From assembly GCF_003171515.1 (NCBI RefSeq), contig NC_089396.1:2294001-2358000 (forward strand): DNA of 64,000 nucleotides, given 5' to 3'. A model generated the notes under the pieces. It had not been told where the DNA came from. It did not search any database and worked only from the letters and a program-made list of their open reading frames with translations. The position numbers and the translations under genes are program-made. Below are positions 50,897 to 61,456 of the stretch, piece by piece; position 1 is the stretch's first letter, and each line of letters opens with the position of its first letter. Source of the DNA: Pyrenophora tritici-repentis (Eukaryota > Ascomycota > Dothideomycetes > Pleosporales > Pleosporaceae).

Positions 50897-53129
50897 GGTC
50901 GGCGCGCTCGAGCAATCGATCTGCACAGAGAAGGGAAGATTAGGTAGTAGGACGCAGGAAAGGCGAAAGGTGAACGCCGAGAGGTGGGCATTGTAGATAG
51001 TAGACCTTTACAAGGTACTAGTGCCTTCGGTCTGAGTAACTGATAAGGACAAGTGCAAACGGTAGCGACGATGGCGCATAGGGGAATGCGCTCCGCCCGC
51101 CTTCTAGGCATACAGGATTCACTGGCCGTGCTGACTTGACGTCTCGGGGATCACTCGAGCTTTTCATGCACAGCGATTCTAGATGTTCCCTATGCTAAAC
51201 TCAAGGAAACACCCTTCACATCCACACAAGGTCGAGATTCGAGGTTCAGCGTCGGCCCTATTCGCTCAAAGCAAGGGAATTGTTATGGAAATTGAGCCTA
51301 CGCCACAATCCCAGTACTGCACCGATAGAAACTAGCTCGGAGCCGGCTACCCTTGCATCGCTTCTTAGCCTCTCCTAATACGAGGCTTAAAATAACGTGG
51401 TGCGGTAGTCGCTCCATTCAGGCATTGATCCAGAGACCTAGGTTGTTTATTAGCGACTTTTACCGTAATTACTACAACGGATGGCGCATGTTTGGTGTGA
51501 TTTGCCTGGTGTACCATCCACCGGGACGTTGGTCACACCGTTTCAAGGACCCACACTGTCAAAAAACGCTGCCGCTGCCGCATACAAGGCGCTAAAAAAC
51601 GTGCACCACCTACTGAAGTCATCATGGGGTAACGTACATAGTGGAGAGATACGATGTGAGATCATGCTGGACCCTAATCGCTCTGCTTCCGAAGCAAGGC
51701 TGCTGAACATCGCCTGCGCCTTACCTCTTTATAAACTTCCAATGGTTGCATGCATTTTGCGGGTCCATGAAGGATTTCGCGTTCCGCCCTGTGCACGAGT
51801 AATTAATCAGCAGAGCGGACCTTGGTACACTTATTTCGCCAGTATTTCATCCCGTGAAATTTCCAACACCAAACCCTTTCGTAATACCTTCGATCAAGCA
51901 CACCCTCTTGCAGGTTGATTCTGGTACGATCTTGATCCCAATTACCTACTTGTACCACAGTGTCCACCAAAACGATTACAATAAGGATAAGCTAAAGCCA
52001 CCATAATCTCATAGTCTGCCCCGTATCAAGGCTGGGACAGATGTAGGCTGTTCAGTATCGCTCATAATGGTCGATGGGATTATGTTCAATGTGTGACGTC
52101 GCCGTTTACTAGCTTCCTATAGCCTAGCAATTGCCGCGGTTGGGGAAGGGATTTGGTACACTGGTGGCCTTGCGTCCGGAGAAGACCGGTGAGGCTGCTG
52201 ACATGGACCGTGTCTTAGGGTCGGAGACCGTTTTACAAATCTTCTTGTACTCCTTTAGTAGTTGCTGTTTTGGGTACTCAGGGGAATAGTCTCAGGCCGT
52301 CAAGCTCGAGTCCTGTTCCACTGTGCCGCATTCGGATATCCTTAGACCCTTGCTTTGGCCTGAGCGAGTATACCATGATTGAGACCAACTCTTTGATAAT
52401 CAATGTTCCCGATCGACCGGAATGTGAACATGATGAGATCATACTGAGAGCCTTTGTTCTGGTACAGAAAGCGGTCCCCACACGTCACAAGATTCAAGTC
52501 GTTACCCGAAGCCTCATTCCCATCTTCTCTGTCAACGTTTAGTTTGCTCTCAGTAATGTCAAAACATTATGAAAAGCGAAAGTGAGCAAACACAAGACAA
52601 AGCAGAACAAGAATTATTAGGACTGTGAAGGAAACTAATTCTATGGTAGGTACAAGCACCATGGGCTAGAGAGCCGCCCCTGGTCGCGCCTTCATCGCCG
52701 AGGCGACGAGCTATGTGATTCAATTTGGACCATGTAGAAAGAAAAGAACGCACAACTTGAGGGAAAATCAGCTCACAGACTATACATCGTCCCGATCGAT
52801 CGCCCACCAGATCCAGAAGCTCCAGCAAGCCCATGTTACCGCCGTCCAATTTGTACTTTTCCCATCCGCCCAGCTTTTGTTGAAATTCAAGTCGATCCCC
52901 CGAACACCCCCATCCAAGGTATCGAACTCCGTCAAATGAGGATTTTCCGTCTATACGCATCCGAGCCGTAGGTGTCCTGCAAATGCCACGAATTCTTAAA
53001 TCGACCCTTGCTGTCAAACTCCCCGAAAGCCAATCTTGCCCACGCCAGCCTATCCGAAATAACCATCCCATAACAAATCACACCGCAAGATCCGTGCTCC
53101 AGATGATCGATACCTATGTACGAGTGTGT
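50897..53129. other. Long intergenic region, no supported gene
   Basis: 2.2 kb between the mannosyltransferase and the NRP1-like gene. A 145-codon plus-strand ORF (51481-51918) has an ATG but no recognised domain, signal or intron structure. A 170-codon minus frame (52559-53071) lies just downstream of NRP1 and is probably chance or its 3' UTR. A few Ala/Lys-rich codons in the first ORF are the only mildly coding-like feature. Confidence 0.4.
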
Positions 53130-55147
53130 TTAAGCCGGTGACTTGTTGGCAGGGTTTGAGACGTTGCGACGGTCATCGTTCATGTTGAGCGAGCCGAAGC
53201 CAGTGGAGAGAAAGGCAAAGGGATCGTTGCGACCATCACCGCCGTTGGGAGCACCCTGGTTGGGGTATGGGTCTGCAGAAGAAAAAGCAGCCTCGGCCGA
53301 ACGACTGTCGAAAGGTGTAGTGTGCATGCCGCCGTTGGGAACGTACTGAGCGCCCATAGGAGGGTAAGGGCTAGCAGCGCCCATGCCAGAAGGCAGCGCA
53401 TATGAGCTGGGAGGGCCTCCGTACTGCTGAGCGGGGAAACCACCGCCACCATAGCCAGCGGGACCGTAAGGACCAGCACCGGGTGTGCCGCCCATGGAGG
53501 GAGCACCCATGCCAAAGCCAGAGGGGGTATCCATAGGAGACGGGAAAGCAGAGTCAGCAACGACAGCAGCACCTGCACGGCTGGCACCGCAGCGTAGGCA
53601 GGCAGTATTCTTCGCAAAGTTATGGTATCCGCAGGCATTCTCGCCGCACTTCCAGTCTCCAGCGCGGAAAGGCACTGCACCAGTACCACCACGCATGTGG
53701 TTACCACCCATTCCGTGGCCGTGTCCATGGCCCATGTGGTGCTGGGGAGGGCCCATCATGCCGGGATGGCCACCGTAACCGTATCCGCCGTAGCCCATGG
53801 GATCACCACCTGGTGGACCCTGCTGCATTGCTGGGAAAGAGCATCGGAAACAGGCTGTACGGCGCTGGAAGTTGGAGAAGCCACATGAAGGGCAATTCCA
53901 GTCACCCGGGCGGGGACGGTTCTTGCTGGGAGGGAACGGCGTAATGATGTCGGCGGCGCGGTCGAGCACGCGGCTAGATGATGGAGAGACTTCAATAGCC
54001 TTCTCGTTCAGGGCTCGTCCGTTCATACAGAGACTCTCGGCTGCCTAGAAGGTGTCAGTATACAGAGGCAGACATGGAGGTTGTGAAAAAACGTACCTCT
54101 TCGTGAGAAGAGAAAATGGCAAATCCTGTGCCGGTGGGCTTGTGCTGATCTGGGGTACGCAGGGTCCAGAAAGCGATTGGGCGGCCGCCGAATTGTGTAA
54201 ACCAGCTCTCTAGCTCGGATTGGGTAGTGTCGTGGGGAAGACCGCTCATGTGTAGGACTTTGCTTCGCTCTGAGAGGAAGGCGCGAACGTCAGCCCGGGC
54301 ATCCATGGGCTTAGTAAGAACGTCGGGGTGGTCTTGGGGAGGTTGTGATTTGCGGATCAGACCCCGCAAGACTCGAGCCAGGGTGACTGCCTCTTCCATA
54401 GCCCGCCTCGGCGAGGCAGGTGCGAGAGCCTGGAGGTGAAAGGGAAGGTTGTGCTTGATTGGCGCAGAGGATTGCACTGGCTCCACTTCCAGGGCTGCAC
54501 AAATGTTGGTCAACGCGCTTGAGCCAAAGGGCAGGGACTCTGGGTGGTGTGCCTGCCACCGCTGGTATTCGGTACGAAGATCAAAGGTGCGTGAATGTTG
54601 CAGATAGGGCGGGAGCACGACCGACTTGTCTCGGGCCTCACGGGGCAGCTGAACGCGCAAGTCCCACGAGTCAAGCGTAACAAAGGCAAACTCGAGGTTT
54701 TGGGGGGCAATGTGCTCGGCATGGAAGTTGTTGAACCGCTCAACTGCGTCACGGAAACTACCGGCGTTGCGGACCTGATCCCAGGTGAGGGTTGTCAAGC
54801 TGGCTGCAAGATTCAAGGTTAGTGGAAATTGCACAGCATGCTCAACGGCTACAAGGAAGCAAGACTCACTGCACAGCGCGGTAATTGGCGTGTTGACGGG
54901 CTTGACTAGGACGGATTCTCGATGCAGCTGGCACGGGGGGTTAGCAATCGAGGTTTTGGTTTCCAGCTGAGGTACCGCTTACTTCTTCGCAGGACTTTGC
55001 ATCGAGCAGGATCCAACCCAGCTCAATCACCTCAGCCGAGTCCTTTGTGACGTAGACGCCATGCTCATCGCACGTTGTTGCTACGTGAATGACGACGTAG
55101 CGGTCGAGATTAGCGGCCTGGGGGCTCGGAGTCGGTTGGGACGCCAT
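53130..55147 (-). CDS. nrp1: NRP1-like protein: exonuclease fold, RRM and two RanBP2 zinc fingers
   Basis: Four exons on the minus strand: 55147-54983, 54927-54870, 54803-54097 and 54044-53130, with introns 55, 66 and 52 bp (donors GTAAGC, GTGAGT, GTACGT), 614 aa. Exon 1 starts the RNase T-like fold (YVVIHVATTCDEHG; AEVIELGWILLDAKSC). The position of the usual DxE metal ligands reads HVA, so catalysis is doubtful. FVTLDSWDLRVQLPREARDK and the middle of the fold follow. An RRM lies at about 260-330 (SKVLHMSGLPHDTTQSELES; GFAIFSSHEEAAESL). RanBP2-type zinc fingers are GDWNCPSCGFSNF near residue 357 and GDWKCGENACGYHNF near 442, both with a W-x-C-x2/4-C...C-x2-C layout. The rest is Gly/Met/Pro-rich and probably disordered. 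Yeast Nrp1 is a stress-granule RNA-binding protein. Confidence 0.9.
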
Positions 55148-56909
55148 ATTTATTATAGACTGCTCCGTTGCTCAGGGTCAGCTTATGCGTCCCAGTTCTG
55201 TATACAGTAAGTATTCAGACGTGGTTGCACGTCACGGCGATTGCGGTTCGAGCGGGCGAGGTTCGTAGAGGAAGGAGCTGCGAGATTTGGCCGAAGGAGA
55301 AGGAGCGATGAGCGGGGACGTCAGCGGGGAGGGTGAAAGTGAGTACGTGGGGTGGGGAACGGCTTGTAAGCTGGGAGCGAGTGAAGGAGAAAAACAGAGC
55401 CCTCGAAGTAAAGGACGGGACGTGGTTGAGTAGCGTCCCGTGAGATGAAACCAACTGCTATGAGATGGGGACGGACGACCTGAGGCTCCGTGCAATGATC
55501 CCGGGCAGATTTCTGGACGTGGATAGCAGAGCAGAGCTAGAGCATAACTTCCACGGTCTTGGCGATAGGTCCGCTCTAGTGCCCTGGACGCGTCCCTACT
55601 TGGTATGTATGTATGCATCATGTCTCTTTGATACAACTAATAGCTCCACTGTTTGTTGGCTCTGCCTACAGATGACCAATCCCGCAATGTCACTTTTCTA
55701 CATGTACCTGCTCTCACACCTGCCAAACTGCAACTTTGGGAACGCCTGCAGCAAGGCGGGCATGCACCGCCGACAGCAGCACCCGCTCGGCAAAGACGTT
55801 TGTACTCCTCTGCAACTGTCTGACGCCTCTTATTGAGGGTTGCACTCGCCTATATTCACGTGTGCACTGCCGCCGCCGTGACACGTTGTGTCTCCGCTCT
55901 GGTATTAATCGATACCGCCTGTGCACTGCAATTGTCGCTCAATTGTCGCTCAATTGTCGCGCACTCGTCTCTCTCTCTCCCCCCTCCCCCAATTGACGTC
56001 GGAGAGGTGTATTTCATGTGGTTATGATGGCTTTGAGCGTCTACTGAGACAGCTGGCGCCTCTTCACCGCGCCATAGGCTTCCTCGTTCGTAACGGGTCC
56101 GAGTGGTCGACTGCGTTGTCAATATATCAAAGCGTCTGCTCACCGGCATGGCGAGTCGTCGATCCGCAGCCACCAATGTTTTTTGCGTGAGTGTCGTAAT
56201 CGTAAACCGGGCCGGGGTCTCGCAACTAGTGGTGCTGAAAAGTGATACATGCAGCCCGAGGCATTGGCTTTAAAACATGTTGCTTGTCTCGCCCTTCCGC
56301 TTATCCCGCCTTCAACTCGCCGCCACAGCCTCGTGATAACCCCGGTACCCCTGGCGATCTGCCCTCTCCCGCGGCTTACGTCATCACGTGACCTTGATGT
56401 TCCGCCCGCTGTTGCGCCGCACCTCGCATTCAGCTTGGTGGCAGGAGGTGGGAGCATCTTGGAGCGTATGCTGACACGTACGACAAGGACTAGGCCTGTC
56501 AGCAGAGCCGTTGGAGTCGCTGTACGGGAGCTTGCTGGCTACTTTAGTGCTGGTGGCCCCTTAAACGTCTCCTCCCTCCCTTCTGACATACACTGAAGCT
56601 CGAGCGCAATTGATCGCAGTCGACCTGCAATTTATTTTCTTTGGTTGCTGGCATAGCCACGCCCGATTACCGGGGATTTCACCTTGCGGCTCTAGCCATA
56701 GCTTGGGAGAGGATTGGCCGCCAGCATGCCTTCTCGGCAACGGGGGTTCTTGACTTCCCCGCAAGCAGCGCCAAACGGACGCGAGTTAGTATACACCTAC
56801 GCCTACCCACATTTGAAACAACGGACAAAGACCCCACCCTCTTTAAAATAACCCGCCGTCGCATGCGTAGAAACACTCCTAATTCCTTTGCAGTGCACCT
56901 CGTGGCATA
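55148..56909. other. Divergent intergenic region between nrp1 and F-box/LRR gene
   Basis: 1.76 kb, rich in pyrimidine tracts. It includes three tandem copies of the 11-bp word CAATTGTCGCT at 55929-55961, ending in a Ser/Leu-like CTCTCTC run. No supported ORF. Must hold the promoters of both divergent genes. Confidence 0.45.
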
Positions 56910-58655
56910 ATGGGTTTCTTCAAGCGCTTCAGACGTCATAAGAGCCCCAAGAAGAACGAGTCGCGGACGCGTAACGACTTGTATGCCGCCGCAACGTACG
57001 ACTATCACGGCCCCGACCAGACGCAGCGCCTGCCGGACAAGGTCCTCCGCCGCATTTTTGAAGAAGTATGTCCGCATTCAGCCGACGAGACGCTTGATGG
57101 TAGCGAAGACAGCGGCAACGACGGCTGCATGAGCTGTGATATGCGCGACTTGGCCCATTGCGCACTGACGAAGCGACAATGGTACGGTGTCGCTGCTGGT
57201 CTACTGTATGTGAAGCCCGCTTTGTACATGGGTATCATGTAGCTTACTTGGCGTAGATACAACAGCATACGCATCGATGCTGTCCATTATTGCGAGCTCG
57301 AGGAGGTTTATGCCGATCAGCGACGACGCAAGTCACGCAATGGCGAAGAAGTCGACGCCCCGACCCTTCGCCTCCAGCAGCTCTGCCAGAGCGTGCGCGG
57401 AAATCAGTACCTCGGCCAGCGCGTCCGCTTCATCAAGCTCCCCTACATGACTCGTGAGGCCTGCAAAGCCGACCTGGCACGCACCGTATCAGGCTGCCCA
57501 AACCTCGAGTTCATCGACCTCCCTGATGGCTTCTACAACGGCGATGCATCGTGCCAGCTGCTACGACAGGAGCTGCAGGCACGATGCCCGCACATCAAGA
57601 GCATGAAGTACAATGAAGGTGCAGAACAGTCGTTTGAGACGCTCCTCCAGGGCTACTGGCAGGAGCTTATCTCGGTTCAGCTCAACAAGATTCAAATGGA
57701 GCCCAGCATCCTAAGACAGGCCCTGAGCATGCTGCCATACCTCAAGGAGCTCACCATCATCGGCGTATCATGGCTAAACGACTCGACCTTCCACGACACG
57801 CCCGGACTGCCCAACTTCCCTGCGTTGGAGACGCTCAGGCTGGAAAAGACCCACTCCATCACCGCCAACGGACTGGCCCAGTACCTCTACAATCCCATGT
57901 GCAGTGCCAGGCTAAGGACGTTGACACTGAAGAATGTCTCCAGCATCCCCGTCTCTTCCCTTCACACCGTTCTGCAGGCAGCCGTGAACTTGAAGACGCT
58001 CGAGTACACCATTACAGTCTCTGCCTCGCTTCCCCTGGACCCAATACCGCCCATGACGTCTTACACGCTGCACAAGCTCAATTTTGAGATCATTTCGAGC
58101 AACACAAACCAGATGTACCCGCCCGCAGCATCCCACTACCAGTATCTGGCCAAGTCGCTCATGTCCAACTGCCTCCCTGCCTTGCGACAGCTCTACGTGC
58201 GTGATCCCGACTTCCCGGAAATTCTCACCCTTGCGCCACCAGTCCGTCCGTTTAGCGAAGCACCGCCACCCATGTTCAACCAGCCCCTCGAGGTCTACTC
58301 CAAGGGTCTTGACGAGCTGGAATGGATCTTCACTTCGATTATTCCCCCAGAGGGGCACGGACGTCGTCCCTCCATATCAGGAGGTCGGCCCGTCAGCAGT
58401 TACTCGGCGCACAAGGGTCTCGGACCGCAATGGGGCGGGGATGCCCGCAAGAGCATCGTGGTGCCCAATGGCTTTGGCGGCTTTTTAGCCGTGCCCGCAG
58501 ACAACGACGGAAGACCGCGAAGTGCTGGGCACATGGCGCCCCCGGGAGGCTTTGGTCACGTTCACTCCAACTCGCTTGGTGGCAGTCCACGTGCAAGCTG
58601 GATAACGCACGCCGGGCGTGAGAAGCGGGCTTCGAGAGCCGACTTGTGGCGATGA
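56910..58655 (+). CDS. F-box/leucine-rich-repeat-like protein
   Basis: Two exons, 56910-57205 and 57257-58655, with a 51-bp intron (donor GTATGT, acceptor GTAG), 564 aa. The donor choice matters: the later GTG at 57210 would leave the frame broken, while GTATGT at 57206 restores it. The basic N-terminus (KRFRRHKSPKKNESR) precedes the box RLPDKVLRRIFEEVCPHS and DLAHCALTKRQWYGVAAGLL. Leucine-rich segments follow: CPNLEFIDLPDGFYN, MLPYLKELTIIGVSWLND, FPALETLRLEKTHSITANG and RLRTLTLKNVSSIPVSSLH. The C-terminal 120 residues are Pro/Gly-rich. Similar to GrrA/Grr1-class proteins in outline, which serve SCF ligases, though the repeats are fewer and identity is uncertain. Confidence 0.82.
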
Positions 58656-59007
58656 GTCACGCTTTCAACGCACACATTTCCTTGATATCCTTTTCCTTCA
58701 CTTCTCCCTTCTGGATACCCGTCCATTTCACACCTCTTCTTCTCTTCGTGTGCTGTCTTTTGTAGGATATCGGATATCAGAGGAGTTTTTTTCTTTTTCT
58801 TTTGCTTTGCATACGGTATGGTGCAACTACAACGCCGGATTATGGGCGTTAACGAAGAAAGCTCCTGGGACAGTCTGTGCTTTGTACATAGGAACAGAAA
58901 CTCGGAAGCTATAGACCCGCTGGATTGGGATCTCACAATTATTCAAGCAGGATTGCTTGACTTCATATTCACTCGTTCTTATCGTTACTTTCGTGATGTA
59001 GCAGCAC
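58656..59007. other. Convergent intergenic region
   Basis: 3' flanks of the F-box/LRR gene and the GT25-like gene. A TTTTTTTCTTTTTCTTTTGC tract at about 58786-58805 is probably part of the 3' end of the F-box gene. Confidence 0.35.
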
Positions 59008-60263
59008 TCAAGACTGTGCAAAACATTCTCCCCACTCACAGCTTTTCCAGGTCTCTTCCTCTCTAAGAGCATCAATTGGACACTCTCCCTGATCAATTGC
59101 TCTCGTCACGAGCGCCTTGATTCTGCTCCCCATAACCCCTTCACCCTCATCCACCCAAAGCTGATCATGTCTAGCCCCGCATGCCAAATTCCACGTCCCC
59201 CTTGCGTTCCTCTCGCCCCCACCTACATGACCCTGAACCCCCACATGCACCTCATCCTCCCGCCCAATCTCCGAGACCCCCTGCCGGTGATGAAACACCT
59301 CTGGCGCCACACTCCAGCACGTCCACTCGCGGTCCCTACAAGCAGAGAGTAGAGCAACATCAAATGCGCTTCCTCCGCCTTCTGGCTCCGCGGCAAATGT
59401 GTCTAAGATGAGCGCTGCCGAGCGCCTATTCACCGCATACGCGAAAGTGCAAAGAGGCCAGAACGCTCGATGAAGGATACGAGTTTGATCGGGTAGGTTG
59501 AGCGAGAGTAGGAAGCTGGAAGTATCGGGGTGCATTTGCTGGTGAGAAGGTACGCTGGGATCTGTATATGTAGTGTATGGATGAGCGAGGTAGGCAGTTG
59601 AAGGAGCGTCATCGCAGTGGCCGGGGTAAAGGAGGTCCCATGTCGAAGGGGGAGGCCAGTAGTCATTTCCCTTACCACCGAGCAGACAATGCAGAGCCTC
59701 GGCCAACCGCGGAATCTGGGCATGCCGTATTTGAATGTCAAAGTCCGTGTCGTCTTCGATTATAAGTGCTGTTTCGTGATTAGAGGCTAGGAAGCTGGCC
59801 GATTCGTTAGCTCGTGCTTTAGTTTAAGCTCTTACTCACAACGCTATGAAACATGACGCTCTTGTTTCATAGCGTACCTCTTCAGAATTTGCAAATGTCC
59901 TAGCCATGCTTTTGCACTGCCGACGCTGATCGTGCTTTGTCCATTCTTGACCTTGAATGCTTGTATGTCTCCCACGCTCCAGTCTGGTAGGTCGGGGATC
60001 ACTATGTCGAGGTCTGTTAGGTTGGCGGCCCAGAGCAGACTTGACCGGCGTGGGGAGTGGTGTGGTGATAGGGCGAGGATAGTGCTGAAACCGAGAGTGG
60101 AGTTTGCAGGGTTAAGGGAGGCTGCGGGAGGCTGGGTTGATGATGTATGGCCTGCATGATTGGTGTAGTGGTCTGCATAGCAGTAGCAGCAGCAGCAGCA
60201 GTAGAAGAGGGAGGCTAAAGTGATGAAAGAGAGGATGACCACGAGGGTGCGGGGTCTTGGCAT
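59008..60263 (-). CDS. GT25-like glycosyltransferase, signal-anchored
   Basis: Two exons on the minus strand, 60263-59878 and 59794-59008, with an 83-bp intron (donor GTACGC, branch GCTAACG, acceptor GCCAG) joined in phase 2, 390 aa. The N-terminal anchor LVVILSFITLASLFYCCCCC has an unusual run of five Cys followed by YCYADHY. The GT25 core includes FSTILALSPHHSPRRSSLLW, VGSAKAWLGHLQILK, and after the splice SFLASNHETALIIEDDTDFD with the metal-binding EDD. The region LAEALHCLLGGKGNDYWPPP and the C-terminal Trp/Cys-rich stretch follow. Family 25 enzymes transfer galactose or similar sugars; fungal substrates are unknown. A 12-bp inverted repeat lies at the intron's 5' end. Confidence 0.8.
59841..59875 (-). 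repeat. Perfect 12-bp inverted repeat at the 5' splice site
   Basis: ACGCTATGAAAC (59841-59852) and its exact complement (59864-59875) are separated by 11 bp, starting two bases after the GT25-like gene's intron donor. RNA pairing would put the donor at the foot of a hairpin. A second donor-like GTGAGT lies directly after the repeat. Confidence 0.7.
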
Positions 60264-61456
60264 TGTTTGGGTTGGGCGCCAGTGGTAATCGGCAGGAAGG
60301 TGTGCAGATGGGGAGGCGAGGTCATTGTTGTGGAAGGTGCGTTGTGGTGAAGAAAGGTCTGGTGCAGACGTAATGAGTCCATCATCTTAGCTTCCTCTGC
60401 TCAATCCGATCAAATGTAGTAACCGCAGTGATGGATCAAGCGCGTGAGTGGAGGACATTATGCAAAGTTCATAGTCTTGAATTGTAATGTTTAGTGCCAA
60501 CTATGCCTAGAGTGGTCTTGATGGCATAATCCATGATTACTGTTCTCGTTGCTTTGCCTGCATGGCGGATTGTGGTGATTGCGGTACTCATTGCTTTAGC
60601 CGCAGAAGGTTTGCTCGAGTGTTTGTTTTTGATGGCGCTTATATCCACGTGTAACCATGGGATAAGATGACCTATGTGGCTGCCCAGACTGTCTCGTCGG
60701 CTCCCTACCCGACAGCCCTATGCGCCTAATCTCCACAAAGACGCCATTGCTTACTTGTTTCATAATTCATCTTCCAAACATTCTATTCGCTTATTTGGAA
60801 AAAAGGAAAATTTCCGAACATGTGGTGACAGTGCCATGTTTCCAAGCATGAAACCATGAACAGCAGCACATGATCGTCGGTAGTGCATGATGGACACTGT
60901 GTGCAACAACCAAGTGGCGGTGGGTAGTGCATTAGATTGTCAATGTACTTGTGACACGGTACAACAAAGTTGCCATGGCTACACTGTGCCAGCAGCTATT
61001 CCACACCAGGATAGACTGCTGTGGCTGGAGAGAAGTCGAATGGTAATGGTTTCATGCAGGGTGGAGCTCGCGGCGCGTTCTAGCCGCGACGTCGACGGGT
61101 GGGTTATTATTAGCGTACGCGCAGAAGCGGCCGGCTTTCCTAGTTGAACCAAGGCCGTTGCCAACTTTGTCCCCTGAAGCTTCCCACATCACAAGACGAG
61201 TCAAGTTTGGGGCTGGCTGCTTTGACCGGGCGATTGGATACAATGCAGGTACTTAATTTCACTCTTCAGAAGCCGAGTAACCGGTTGCACCTACCACTCC
61301 CTGTTGTCTTTGCCCTGTCTTTGCCCTGTCTCCCTGCGTCGCTCCCCCTCACTTGGAACCAACTTCCATGGGTGCATCTCCTATGTGCCTTACTTTTCTC
61401 CGTGCAGGCACGCAGAGTCGTGTCGTACAACTTTTCTTCACCGCAACAACACCAAC
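60264..61456. other. Divergent intergenic region
   Basis: 1.2 kb between the GT25-like gene and the RA-PH gene. Only short overlapping ORFs. The last 150 bp before 61457 is pyrimidine-rich leader sequence (TGTCTTTGCCCTGTC repeats). No repeat or RNA gene identified. Confidence 0.4.

Noticed and set aside
51481..51918. 145-codon plus-strand ORF as a gene
   Set aside because: Has an ATG but no recognised domain, signal peptide or supporting splice structure; kept only as a note on the intergenic region.
52559..53071. 170-codon minus-strand frame downstream of nrp1
   Set aside because: No recognisable motif and lies where the nrp1 3' UTR should be.
55929..55961. Three CAATTGTCGCT units as a CRISPR-like or satellite array
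   Set aside because: Only three 11-bp direct copies without spacers, in a fungal promoter region; a minor tandem repeat.
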